Notes: generated by a model not told the origin, from the sequence alone. 64,000 nucleotides of DNA from Brevipalpus yothersi (GCA_003956705.1 QZCP01000107.1:49208-113207), one strand, 5' to 3'. Shown: positions 48,107-59,594, counted from the first letter of the stretch. A program made the numbers and translations.

Positions 48107-51100
48107 CCTCATCACGCCCGATTCCAAGCTTGCCATCCGATTCAATATTGTTCAGGATAACTAACCAACCCTTATTTTTATGAAAGATAATGGATCTCGA
48201 ACTTTCTCGTCTAGAGCAGAGTAGGAATACAGAATGGAGTAATAATAACAATGGTCAAAAATCTCATCACTATCTTCCGTTCTCCATGCTCTTGGAAGCC
48301 TATGAAGATTGAAAGAGAGAGAAAGGAAGAGATAGATAGATAGTAGATTCATGAGAGGACATTCGATGAATGAGGATCATAAAAAGTGGAATGTTTCAGG
48401 AAAAGCTATTCCCATACACTACAGCAATAACCGATAGTAGTTGTACATGTACTCCTTGATTCAAAGTATATGATGGTATATATGGGCCTATGGGCGAGAG
48501 AGAATTCTGATCACTATTCGAAGTGAAGATGAATACAAAAAGTTCATTTCACTTTCAGTGGATGAAAAATATATTTATATGTACTTGAGAAATGCTGACC
48601 TGTGAAAATAATTTATAAAGATCATTCAACAATGATCCAAGAACTATATATAAATAAATGAACACATCATTTCAAGACTCCTTCTTCTGGTGGAGAACTA
48701 ATTTCATAGAGAGAAAATATATGAGATAAATAGAAAGAGCTTGTATAACAAAGAATACTTGGCAAAAAGAAGAATAAAGTCAAATCGAACTGAGAGTGGC
48801 TGAGATCAAATAAATAATTTTCATGACTTTAGGCGAAAAAATGCAGCTCAACACTTTTCAAATTCTTGTGTGAATCGTACACACAAAGAGCCCATCTCTA
48901 TTCGCCCTCAATACTCCAAAACTCAAGTTCGATATGATTTTCTATCCCAAAATTCTTTCTCTCTACAGCTATTCGAATAAATGAACTCAATTCTTTCTCC
49001 TACATCCTTTTATATTTGCTGACTTATTCTTCTCACTTTGTCTCCTCACAAGAATCAATCTTACGGAAAAAGCTTGAGCATCTCAACCTACTAGAATAAC
49101 ACATAGACACGCATACTTTTGCGGTGATCGATAGGTATAGCCGGCTTACTTTATCAGCCATGCTCAGATACATATTCCATAGAGTTTCAGTTCTAGAATA
49201 AACCTTTTTTCTTTCTCTTACTCTTCTATGTTCTCATCTACTAGAGAGTTGATATGAGGGGCTGTGGTGGTGATATATATATAAAATGAAAAAGTGTTTT
49301 GATAGTTTCGAGGTCACAAGAGAGAATGATCATGCAAGAAGAGGTACAGTAGACTAGACTGGCTCACAATTCGTTAGCAAGTGAACAAGGTGTATAACAT
49401 ACACACAGAGGTTTCTCTTTCTTTCTTTCTTTCGTTCTTTCACTTCTCTCTAGTCATGTTGAATTTCCTGAAAAAAGTAAATCAATAAAGATGGACAAGT
49501 TAGACATGCTGGCATCATGATATATAACATTCACATACTCACATAGACTGGAAGGAGAAAGAGAGAAAACCTTCGTGCTCAACCGATTGCATTTTAGCTA
49601 GCAGAACGGAAACATTAATGGCTTGCCTTCTTCTTCATCACTTGTTCAGGCCATTGTTTTTAGGAACCATGTTTTTCTTGTGGATTAATTGTCATCGGAA
49701 AGCGGATATGTTAGACACTATGCTAGTACAGTCTTTCTCTCTGTCTCTCTCATGTCCACTGGTAGACGAGAAAACCTCAGATACATGACACCGTTAGATC
49801 ATCAATCATGAATCCGTTCATCAGGACATTATCACATGTTGGAAAAAAAAGGAATGAACAGAGATTCGATTTGCTGCTGACTCTCATGCTTCTTCAATAA
49901 TACATCACAATTGATTCAACTAGGAGTTGTGCTTTTCTTCTGGCCAACTTTCCATCCATTTTGTTGGTTGTTGGTCTAATTTTGTTGATTGTTATACAGA
50001 CTGGGCACATTCATGGTGAGCTCTTGAAATTTATTTATAATCATCACTCTTAACAATGTCAGCATTTTTTTTCTTCTTCTACTTATTTCGTTTTCTTGGT
50101 GTGTTCTCGGAGAAAGAGTTGGAAAGTATAGACCTTTGTACATAAATTCTGTTAGCTATGGATGTAGTGTGTAGGCCGATCGATGCTAGACTAGACCGTT
50201 TTATATTGTTCGTCAATGTAATCTAATCTTCATTATTCTTACATTTTTTTTCCTCAACAATCTTGAGTTACATGTATATACATGGAAGAATGATCATGCA
50301 TACTGACAAGATTGTGAGTATATTTTGAGAGCTTGAAAAGAGAGAAGTTAAAGGAATGTCTATTCAAAAGTTCATCATGACTTCCTTTTTCTTTATAAGA
50401 GAAGTTCTCTTTTCAATCCTCAATATTGGCTTCGATAAAGTTTGAGAAAGAAAATCGATCAACATTCACACATATACGAAACATTGGAATAAAATTCTTC
50501 CAGTATTTTGAATCATGAGAATTTGAGCCACTTCAGACAAACACACACAAAGGAATTACGTCAAATGTTTTCCTGACCAAAATATTCGTCCAAAAATGGC
50601 CCAAAATAGCCTTTGGGTGAAAATATTTGAACAAGAGACACTTTTCACAGATAGCCGAGATATTCACATAGGAAGTTGGCATATGAGAACTCCTGCACAT
50701 TTGAATGAATTTTTTACACTTCAAGATAGATTTTTCCCACGCAATGAACAAGATTATCATCTTTCACCGAGCAGCCCAATATCAAGATAGCCAACATTCT
50801 GAGCAAAACTATTAACACGAAAAACTAATTAGCCATCTGACTTAATGATTTCACTTGTCAATTAGAATGTAACAAAATGACTATGTATAGTGTAGAATAA
50901 TCCCAAGGCAATGATACCATTTCCATTGGATATTGATCCAAAATGATCTTTGTGAAGGAAGTTAATTGATTTCTGAATTAAGATTGATTCCAATTTTCTC
51001 CATATACACAACCCTGACCCGAAGGCACTTTGAATCAATACATCAATCAACCATCTTGAATCTGTTTCTCTTTCTTTACCAATCTCAAACTCACCTTCAT

Positions 51101-52567
51101 CATGATGAAATATTTTCTCTCACCATCAAGTCAATATGAAAAATTAATATGTATGCTGTCGCCCACTTATTTATCAGAAAGATCTTTGATATACATACAT
51201 CATGAGATAAACCATGTCAAAGCAAATACACACACACGAGACACATTCTCGAAGACATGTTCCCAGAGACATATTCTGGAAGATATATTCACAAGATATA
51301 TATATTCTGAGAGCCCAAAATTCTCATATATAAATATATGAATAATAATAATAATAAGGTCAACTCAAGTCACTCTTATATGAGGTAGACACTTATACAC
51401 ATCACTATTGAAACAAGCCAGCAAAATTAACACTCTTCATGATGATGATAATAATAATGATGATGAAAGGTGTTTGCTTTACATATGCTCATGAAGGAAG
51501 GAGAAGTGTTTTGTTTATGGTGATGATGAAAGTCTTTTCACATTCACAATTAATTGAACGTGAAACTCATTTCAATCTTCATCATCAGCCTCTTGAGAGT
51601 GAGGTGTATATGAACACATGGATATAGACATCCATCCCGGACACATGACATCATCTTCAATTGGATATGGATAAAAGGATTCTCATCTGAGTAAATTGCC
51701 TTCAATCAGATTGTACTGGTGATTCAAGATGGACTTTGCCATTGTGAATCATCATCTGAACAATTTCAACATCATCAGGGTTGAACTTGAGTTTGAAGAT
51801 GGACAGGAATAGACAGAAAAAATAGAGAAAACTCTTTCATGATGGAACTAATTTCATTTTGATGAACACTCGAGATTATAGTATGAAGCTTGAAACATAC
51901 TTTTGTCCATCTACACTTGAATTGTTTTTGGTAAAATTTATCTTTTTCAATAAAATTGCCCTTTTTAGCTACTTTATCAATTTGAATTCATCTCGAGAAA
52001 CCTTGTAATTGAAAATCCCCAGATTTTGGTTTTTCAATGGTCTTTGAATGGAAACCGAAAAACGATAAGATTTTGCAATCCAGGAACTCATAAGTTTGAC
52101 AATGTTCATGATAAAATATTTTCAATATCAACATCATCACATCCGGATGTTCGAATGATCGCATTTATGTGTGTTCATAATTAAATCAGAAAATCATAGA
52201 TATGGAAATACTGAAGCAGAGAGTAGCTAGCATATGATATTTTTGGAACTGATACGGATTGGAACCCAAGTCTACATGCAATAGAGATAAACTAATTTTC
52301 TCTCGAATTCAGATAAGTTAATCTAATCCGGCTATTGATTAGTCTGAGTAGGAAGCGAATATTTCCGGCCACATAATACAATTCATAAAGTTCAATAGGA
52401 ACACACCATGTCACTATCGATTGATTGATCGATCGATTGATAGGTTGATTAATTGTCAATTATCTATACCACTAATTGAGTCTATTGCACATTGAAAATT
52501 GTCTAAATTTTCACGAAATAAGTTGAAACGTTCATGATACCCAAAATAATTCGAAATAGCAACTCAC

Positions 52568-52688
52568 CTTTGGCCACTTTCTGTAATATTTTCTCACGAT
52601 GATTGTTATTTATTGGTCTTCCCAATACGATTAGCAGATAGCAACCTGTGGGCGGAGGGCATGTTGTTGATGCTGATTCTTCGTTCAT
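52568..52688 (-). CDS. futsch: futsch first coding exon with start codon
   Basis: The exon codes for 40 residues plus one base. It opens with MNEESASTTCPPPTG and then CYLLIVLGRPINNNHREKIL, which matches the first beta strand and helix of MAP1/Futsch proteins (YLLVV.GE type). It ends QKVAKG across the splice. The donor gtgagt follows 52568, and the split Gly codon fits the LLSWD exon 8.5 kb away. An acceptor (atttacag) sits 17 bases before the ATG. Joining it to a leader exon ending at 53082 puts an in-frame TGA just upstream, which supports this ATG as the true start. Confidence 0.85.
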
Positions 52689-53081
52689 CTTGTGACCAAG
52701 AAGCCCTGTAAATTGAGCAAATATCAATGGTACAGCACAAAAAAGCGAAAAAGAGAAAAATTTATCCCAAAAAGGTTTCCAAAGAGAAACCCAAAACAAA
52801 TGGAAATCATTTTAATGTCCCTTTCATCTGGAAGCTTCTTCTCATAGAATATATATTAAATTGTATTCTGTATTCTGTATTCCGGGTGGGGCTGGGTGGA
52901 GATTCTGTATTGGAAAGCCTAGAGAGCCGGCTATATATATGTATGAAGGGAACAGATAGCTGTTGACCAATTTTAACCGACATATTTTCTCTTGATACTA
53001 ATTCAATTGATCACATTTTTCTAAACCTTGTTTCAATAGATAAAATCAATGTTTATAAAAACAAATATTAACAAAACTTAC

Positions 53082-53200
53082 CTCAAAATAAAATGGGACC
53101 AGAACGATATATGTATAGCTGAATAACGGTTCAATCACTATTCCAAATAGGCATGATAGTGGGCGATGTCAAATTATACACACACACATATATATACCCT
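53082..53200 (-). other. futsch: Probable futsch 5' UTR exon (5' end unknown)
   Basis: On the minus strand the sequence ending ttttgag at 53082 is followed by a strong donor gtaagttt. Splicing to the acceptor at 52706-52707 gives TGA GGG CTT CTT GGT CAC AAG ATG, so the joined leader has an in-frame stop just before the start codon. The transcription start was not identified, so the outer border is arbitrary. Confidence 0.45.
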
Positions 53201-54890
53201 GAACCAGATGGATATATTCTGGACAAACTCGAAATAATACACACAATCACATACATTCGAAGCCGCTCAGTATAAGAGAGAGAGAGAAAGAAAAAGGCCG
53301 AAAACCATAGAACAGCGCATCTTGATCATGCGTTTCAAATAGAACCAAATCAATCGATTATATGCTATTGAACATATCCATTGGATGGCGCGTTTAGATC
53401 ACATTAGTGAATGGTTATCCTTAGTTCGAAAAAAATCTATTCTAGTTGATAGTTGTTGTAAGGGATGATATATTTCATGAAAAATTTGCCAACTTCTTGA
53501 GGTTGTCCGAAAGTCCAAAAGTTCAAGGCAAATTGAAAATATACCTGAAAAAGTGTAGGAATCAGGCTTATGGATTCCTTATATTGTTGATAGATTTCGA
53601 TGAGATCACTGTTAAATTGGACATTCAAAAATTTTATTCAGTGACAGTTACGGTATTATATGATCTAATATTTCTAAATGTGATGGTTGTTTTAGTCGGC
53701 GGATGATTTAAAATTGGAGAAACAGAGATGATTTATTTCGTAGATAATCTTCGATTTATGGACACATAACTAGCGTGAAGAGCCCGGAGAAAGTACTAAA
53801 AAGTTTCACTTCGATTATTTCAACATGGAATTCTGGGCGAATCTGAGAGAAGCTATATGCAACTCATTTGGAAACCGAAATTCTTGAATTCGATAGTTTT
53901 TTGCGAAGGTTCGATGAAGCAACGGTAAACTTTTTTCCGAAACTTCTTGGAATCGAAGATTTTGCAGCATTTTTCTTTTCATTGATCAATAGCTATCGAG
54001 TTTCTCCAAAATAACAGCAGGGTTGATGTCATGATCATAACCTCATCATGTCTAAAATAAAGAAAATTCACTTAGAGAGTTTCCAGAATCCATATTAGAG
54101 GTAAGCTTTCTCATGACCCAAAATTGCATCATGGGAGTCTGAAACCTTCAGTGGGTTTATGTCCTATCAAAAGAACAATATAGCATCGGTAAAAGTTAAC
54201 AGAAAGCAGGAACATTTCTCAAATCTGTGGGGAATATTGTGGGTAGGAACTATGAATTCAATGAAATTTGTCTGCCAATAAAGTTCCAAAGTTTACTTAC
54301 ATGAACAAATATAAACCATCAGTATGTACGGTAGTGGGTGGATAGTTTATTTGATTCAGTGAACATGAGACTTTTTCAATGTTGCGAGTGTTTCCAGTGT
54401 TGAATGGGAAAAAAATTGATCCTTGTACGTTGAATTCGATCATTCATAGTACTATTTTGATCTTTTCCCAAGGAAAAATTGTTATTTGCTAGATCAAGAT
54501 GCGAGAATACAATATGAATCGGAATACTGTTTTTCTTCATTCCAAAACTCCAGAACTCTCGGATTTCAGTAACTGAAAAATATATGATCATCATCGCTTC
54601 AATAAATGGACAAAACTAATAAGAATATGACATTAAATGACACTTTTGGCTTTATTTCCATCTGAATTGTATTCGAATTTCGAAGTAGATATATTTATTT
54701 CTGATGAATATTACAATTATAACTTTATCAGATTTCTTAATGCATATTAGAGAATGTCATCTCAGCATTTCTTTCCCCAGATGCGATCAAAATTGGACAA
54801 AAGATAGCAATTTTGGCAACAACAAAACAATGACAAGTAATTCGGACTTTAATCACAAAAAATCTGGTAAAGATGACTTTTGTTACAAAT
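53201..54890. other. Intergenic DNA between futsch and the FIGVRG gene
   Basis: AT-rich sequence. Positions 53446-54060 give protein-like but interrupted reading on either strand (see findings). On the minus strand an AATAAA (plus-strand tttatt, about 54650-54655) could end the FIGVRG gene. Nothing else recognised. Confidence 0.5.
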
Positions 54891-54892
54891 AT

Positions 54893-55040
54893 TCAGCCAC
54901 GAACACCAATGAAAGCGTCTTTATACATGGAATTATCCTTCCTGTTGTAACGATCTTTAGCATCATCGTTGTCTACAAGAAGTTTCTCCTTATTTCTAAC
55001 TTCTCGTAAGAATCCAGCGTCATATAACGTTTCATAATCT
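54893..55040 (-). CDS. Candidate tachykinin-related neuropeptide precursor, exon 2
   Basis: This exon follows the acceptor ttttttttctag and codes for 48 residues, starting DYETLYDAGFLREVRNKEK. It then has a dibasic RK site and the C-terminal stretch DNSMYKDAFIGVRG before the stop (TGA 54893-54895). FxGxR followed by Gly matches the C-terminal consensus of arthropod tachykinin-related peptides, where the Gly donates the amide. The expected product after cleavage at RK would be a 13-residue peptide ending FIGVR-amide. Known tachykinin precursors usually hold several peptide copies, while here I see only one. The first base (A) completes Ile with exon 1. Confidence 0.6.
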
Positions 55041-55313
55041 CTAGAAAAAAAAGTTTCAAGAAGGATATTGGAAATATTATCGAGCAATTGCTCATATTTT
55101 TGGCAACGATAAACAGTAAAAAACATCCATAAATGAAGAAAATTTGTAATTGTAATTAGAACAGAGATGAATGTCAAATAAACTTATATCCATCTTTTTA
55201 GAATTTTCATTGATAAGCACGACATGAGTCGAACAAATCTTTGAAAATTGTCAAAAATTCTAAGAATGATATTAAGAAATAAAGTAACTTATTGAATTTT
55301 TGCATGAACTTAC
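55041..55313 (-). other. Intron of the candidate neuropeptide gene
   Basis: A 273-base intron on the minus strand with consensus donor gtaagt and a pyrimidine-rich acceptor. Reading through the donor would stop the protein at once (ATG TAA), so splicing is needed for a longer product. Confidence 0.6.
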
Positions 55314-55477
55314 ATGAAAGGTTCTCTGATGACAATTGGCCCATGTTGATCCATCATTAATCGATGGACAAGATTTTTACCGGAAAAAGGGCCATTTACA
55401 TCGGTAGGCAAACAATCAGAATCAGAAAAAAGATGAATCAAAATGAAGCATAATCCGATAGTAAGAACTTTCAACAT
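55314..55477 (-). CDS. Candidate tachykinin-related neuropeptide precursor, exon 1 with signal peptide
   Basis: The exon starts at ATG 55477 and codes for 54 residues plus two bases. The start MLKVLTIGLCFILIHLFS is a strong signal peptide. The following region (CLPTDVNGPFSGKN, DQHGPIVIREPF) has no known domain. It ends at donor gtaagt; the two leftover bases join exon 2 in frame, giving a 103-residue secreted precursor. The gene is transcribed away from the SIK-like kinase gene, with about 1.2 kb between their start codons. Secretion is well supported; the neuropeptide role rests on the C-terminal motif. Confidence 0.62.
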
Positions 55478-56463
55478 TTTTGGAGATTGGACTTTCTATA
55501 CTCTTCTTAGTCCTCTAAAAATACTGAAAATGAACGCAATGCACTGAGTTCAGGTGAAAAAATTCGATTGAATAGTTGGAAAAGAGAGTATTCTTCTTAT
55601 AGTAGATCAAAAATCAGTGGGTCTGGTTTCATGTTGAGCATTTCAACGTTCTCAAAACAATCTACTCAGGTATCTTCCCATCTGGTCATAGCCCACCTTC
55701 TGATTCCGGTGATTGGTCATTCTTATTATCAAATTAGTTGTAGGGTAAATGTTATTCACTATATAAAATAAGATCATACCTCTTTTCATGATTGGGTATA
55801 TATACGTATATGTGTATAAATAAAAGGGACTTCCCTCAACTAGCCACCAGTAAACCAGTAGCCATTCCTATGTCATCGCTATTTTTTTAACCATAAAACA
55901 AATAGGATAATCAAATAATTTTGAGCAAAAATACGCCAACTCAAGGTAAGTGAAGGAGAAAATTTGAAAAAAAAGAAATATTCCCTTTTTTCATCAAAAA
56001 AAGTTCACTTCGAATGGGTTTGAATGGCTGTTTCAATTTTGACCAATTGAAACACCTTGATTGGGGGGAAAATTATTACAATCACAATTAGCGTTGTACA
56101 CTCTTGAATGATTGAATTCAAATTGAAGAGGTTTCTGAATGATGAGCATTTATCTTTTCCCTTGAAATTCTGAATCACGTGATATATTTGAAATCATTCC
56201 ATTGATGAATAGCTTTATTCTAACAATAACTTGTAGTCAGGTATACTGACCAAGATGTGTGTGGCTACAAATTTCGCCCAGATCTTTCGATTAATCTGCA
56301 ATATAATTGAAATTTGATTAGCTTCCACAGGGAACCTCAATTGTATACGATCTTCTCTGTCTCAACCTCAATTCTGAGAATTGAAATAACTTCTCCAATA
56401 CGTTTGTATTACTTACTGACTTTCTCTCTCTCTCTCTCTCTCTTCTTTCTCTCTCTCTCACAG
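55478..56463. other. Divergent spacer between the FIGVRG gene and the kinase gene
   Basis: This spacer should contain both promoters. TATA-like AT-rich words occur (near 55797-55825), but I cannot assign a start site. A CT tract at 56424-56460 ends in cacag, a good splice acceptor for the kinase start-codon exon. Confidence 0.5.
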
Positions 56464-56651
56464 CTGATTCTTTTTCCCACACAAAACAGATGACAGCACA
56501 GTCCTGAGAAAAAATATACTCGATATCTCGATGTATCGAGTATACGAATTAATACTCGAATATGTATGAATTTTATACTTTTTTGCTTTCACTAACGGTT
56601 AGTGATTAACCAGTGGTTAGTAATCAGTGATTACTAATCACCACCATCATC
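56464..56651 (+). promoter_or_regulatory. Kinase 5' leader with three uORFs and two inverted repeats
   Basis: If the acceptor at 56462-56463 is used, these 188 bases are the mRNA leader before ATG 56652. They contain three upstream ORFs: 56490-56507 (5 codons), 56531-56569 (12 codons) and 56562-56609 (15 codons). They also contain two inverted repeats: TACTCGATA at 56517-56525 with TATCGAGTA at 56534-56542, and a 29-base hairpin at 56613-56641, ten bases before the start codon. The main ATG has A at -3 and G at +4. Translational control is inference. Confidence 0.5.
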
Positions 56652-56861
56652 ATGGGTGACTGTGTTATACAAGATAAATTACGAATTGCCAGTAATCATA
56701 ATTTTAGTAATCAAAATCCTAATTGTGCATCTTCTACCACAACCAGTACACAAGAAACCGTTATACCAGCGAGATGTGGCTACTATTCCATTGTAAACAC
56801 CATCGGAAAGGGTAACTTCGCGGTGGTTAAGCTGGCTAAACATGCTATCACCAATAGTAAG
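56652..56861 (+). CDS. Sik3: SIK3-like salt-inducible kinase, exon 1
   Basis: Salt-inducible kinases are AMPK-related Ser/Thr kinases activated by LKB1. They phosphorylate CREB coactivators and class IIa histone deacetylases in metabolic and circadian control. This exon codes for 70 residues: a Ser/Thr/Asn-rich N-terminus of about 40 residues, then the start of the kinase domain (RCGYYSIVNTIGKGNFAVVK, with the nucleotide-binding glycine loop at about residues 51-60). The YY.I..TIGKGNFAVVK pattern fits SIK3 better than SIK1/2. The start ATG is in a strong context and is preceded by upstream ORFs. The donor gtaaga leaves phase 0. Confidence 0.85.
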
Positions 56862-57344
56862 GTAAGATTGAGGCTTTAGACATAATTTACACACACACTC
56901 TCTCTCTCTTTCTCTCCTTCTTTCTTTTTCTCTCTCTCTCTTTCTTTCTTTCTTTCTCTCTCTCTCTCTCACTCTCTTTCTCTCTTTCTCTCGCTCTTTC
57001 TTTCTTTTTTTTTTTCTCTCTCTCTCTCTCTCTATTTCCCTTTGATATTGCATCTCAAACACTCATTCCTTTACACACACATACTCACAATGAACTATAT
57101 GTGAATAGTTTTCATTGGATCTGATAAAACATATAATCAGCCATCGTAATGATAACTGATTTCTCTGCTGCCAAGTATCGTATGAATGAAATTCAGAAGC
57201 GAACGATAATGAATCAATGAATGATTGGAAGGTTGATTGGATGAAGGAATCTAATTTTCAATTTGTCTCATATCTTGCATGTGTATAACCTTACTCATTC
57301 ACATACACATTCTCTCTTTTTTTTCTCTCTCTCTCTCACTACAG
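56862..57344 (+). other. Kinase intron 1, CT-rich
   Basis: A 483-base intron. About 140 bases at 56895-57034 are nearly pure C/T with CTTT and CT units, and a second CT tract forms the pyrimidine tract of the acceptor at 57311-57344. Confidence 0.85.
56895..57034. repeat. Long polypyrimidine block, (CT)n and (CTTT)n
   Basis: About 140 bases of C/T with only rare A or G. The antisense Arg/Glu/Lys-rich open frame across it is a repeat translation, not a gene. Confidence 0.93.
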
Positions 57345-57693
57345 GTTGCTATTAAGATAATCGACAAAACATGCCTGGATGCAACTAATATGAAAAAAAT
57401 ATGGCGTGAGATAGAAATCATGAAGCGTATCGGTAAACATGATAATATTCTACGATTATATCAAGTGATGCAAACGGACAAGTATCTGATGTTGGTAACC
57501 GAATTCTGTGCTGGTGGTGAAATTTTCGATCATCTGGTGACCAATGGTCGAATGTCAGAGCCAACCGCACGAAAATATTTTCTCCAGATAATTCAAGCAA
57601 TAGACTATCTTCATAATAACGGAATTGTTCACCGAGATTTGAAAGCCGAAAATTTACTTTTGACTCATGACTTGAAAGTTGTTAAAATAGCAG
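57345..57693 (+). CDS. Sik3: SIK3-like salt-inducible kinase, exon 2
   Basis: This exon codes for 116 residues of the kinase domain. It opens with VAIKIIDKT, whose Lys (about residue 74) is the ATP-anchoring lysine. It continues with the helix-C region (WREIEIMKRI), the hinge region (LVTEFCAGGEIFDHLVTNGRM) and the catalytic loop HRDLKAENLLL (HRD at about residues 166-168). It ends KIA plus one base, which completes the Asp of DFG in exon 3. CAGGEIFDHLV is again SIK3-like. The acceptor is a CT-rich tract ending acag at 57341-57344, and the donor is gtaaat at 57694. Confidence 0.92.
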
Positions 57694-58044
57694 GTAAATT
57701 TTTTCATCCTGCAATCTATGTTAACTCATGAATCTTCCCATCAATTAGCTACTTTGATTGTCAGCTATATCTAGCTTCAATCAGTTCATATTTCGATTAA
57801 CTATGGCCATAATCCGAAATGATGATTGTTTGGTTGTTTATCACAGTTTCTTCACTATCTTTTCCCTTGATTCCAGAAGCAATAACCACTTCTGATTGCC
57901 ATCTGATAATCATGATACTTCAATTTTCTCGCTAAGGAAATGATTTCATGAGTTCTCGTTCAATCTTTGTCCCAATCTCTCATATGTAAAAAAAATTTAC
58001 ATTGACTAATGATGTTACACACTTTTTCTCTCTCTTCCATTCAG
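57694..58044 (+). other. Kinase intron 2
   Basis: A 351-base intron with acceptor ttcattcag-type sequence (tccattcag) after a CT-rich tract; no other feature. Confidence 0.85.
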
Positions 58045-58134
58045 ATTTTGGTTTCAGTAACTACTACTCACCAGATACTCTTCTGGCAACATGGTGTGGA
58101 TCTCCTCCTTACGCAGCACCTGAACTTTTTGAAG
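58045..58134 (+). CDS. Sik3: SIK3-like salt-inducible kinase, exon 3 (activation loop)
   Basis: This 90-base exon codes for the magnesium-binding DFG (Asp at about residue 187) and the activation loop FGFSNYYSPDTLLATWCGSP. It then has YAAPELFE and one base of the next Gly codon. The Thr in LLATWCGSP (about residue 202) is the site that LKB1 phosphorylates in this family. The rest of the kinase domain, the UBA domain and the long C-terminal tail are not in the window. No exon with the expected DIWSLGV motif was found before the window end, so the gene is cut off within its third intron. Confidence 0.92.
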
Positions 58135-59590
58135 GTATGTAATGAATTTTTTTTTCTCTCTCTCTCATCTCAACTCAACTATTTTCCAGTCTCCTGGGTT
58201 TGTTCAAGGTTTGAAACACTCTATAGCCCCGAATCAAGGTTGCTACCTGGTTTCATACATACGTCAAGTTTATGTTATTGAATGATATGCAATGTCTCTC
58301 TTTTATATTCTGAACTAGTGACAGCATTCCTCTAACACACTTATTAACTCGATTTTTCATACCTGTAGGCTTCTTTTTGTCTTAGTTCCATTTTTCACCT
58401 GAAGCGATGCCTTTCTCAGAACCTTTTTTTGATGATGCATTTATCTACCTTTCAGCTGTGCCTTAAGCTAACATTTGTTCACCTGACAATGACCTTTTGA
58501 ATAATTTTGCTCTATTCTGGGTTTTCTATGGATTTTGGAATGGAATTTTTTCCATTGGCAATTGGGTGATATAGCGAACAGTATTCCATTCAGTGAGCAG
58601 CTGATCTTATACTTGGATCAAATTAGCACTGACTTTGTATATTCATTGGGAAGAGAGCAGATCAAATAATCATATTTGATCAGCTTCTTTTTTTAAAACT
58701 TTCCACCTGAATCACTGAATCATCTATCAATTGAATTGGTTTACTGTTGTGTTCTATTCAATATTATCACCATTAAGAGTGGATAAATGATTAACTTTCT
58801 CTTTTCTTTCCCTGGCTGAAGTTGCCTTTATTTAACACTAGTTGAATTGTGATAGAAGGACCTAATGTCAATTTTTCCATGGGACTGATTAAGCAACTTT
58901 CAGCTCCTCATCACCTGTTCGATGAGTGAAATGTAGGTTGTTATTGTGAATATGATCGTTTTTCAGGGTCTCCTTGTCTACTAGAGTAGAGCATTCTTTT
59001 TCCTAGACATGAGAATTCCAGCTCAACTCATTTGAATACTTCCATATAACAAATCGATAGTGTTTTTTCCCTCCCTCTCTTTGTTTCATTCAGAGCTGGA
59101 AGTTTCCCAAGAATTTCCACTGAAGTAGAGTGTATTCTTAATTATTGAGAGCTGATAATTTCCCGTTTTGCCGAGAATCAGCCTCAAGGGATCCAATCTT
59201 TCGTAGATTTTTCTCTCAATGAGTTGAGATAGATAAAGAGAAAGAGAGAGATGAAGTAGAAAATAATTCCGCAATCCATCGTCTAAATGAGTATCTAATC
59301 ACTTTTTCGGTAGCATATCTAGATATACAACTTGTTTGATTCTTGTTGGCAACTTTTTTACATCCATATTCTCAGCTTTCGTCACTCGATTTAATCATCT
59401 CCAATAATCAAACAAAAAAGAAAAATTTGCTATGACCTTTCACCTTTCAACTCTTTACACTGGTGGCTGGCTACTCTCACTCTCACACATAAACACCACC
59501 AGAATCTTGTAGCTCTTATTTTTGTTTAGATACATTATAAATAGGTCTATTCCAGCTCAATGATCCTTGTTTAAAAAGGAATTTTCTTTC

Positions 59591-59594
<4 letters not shown>

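Larger units (their letters stand above)
44089..52567 (-). other. futsch intron 1 (8.5 kb), with assembly gap and GA/CT repeats
   Basis: This large intron separates the start-codon exon from the LLSWD exon. I found no nested gene with a recognisable domain. It contains the gap-interrupted GA repeat at 46952-47434, a long CT tract at 48029-48099, and scattered AT-rich stretches. Short open frames at 45047-45256, 46421-46675 and 50596-50790 have no start context, signal or domain that would support them. Confidence 0.75.

Noticed and set aside
50596..50790. 64-codon plus-strand frame inside the first futsch intron, considered as a nested gene
   Set aside because: No signal peptide, domain, promoter or poly(A) context; length is within chance for this composition.
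56679..57062. 127-codon antisense Arg/Glu/Lys-rich frame opposite kinase exon 1 and intron 1
   Set aside because: Translation of the polypyrimidine block on the opposite strand; the sense exon codes for the kinase glycine loop.
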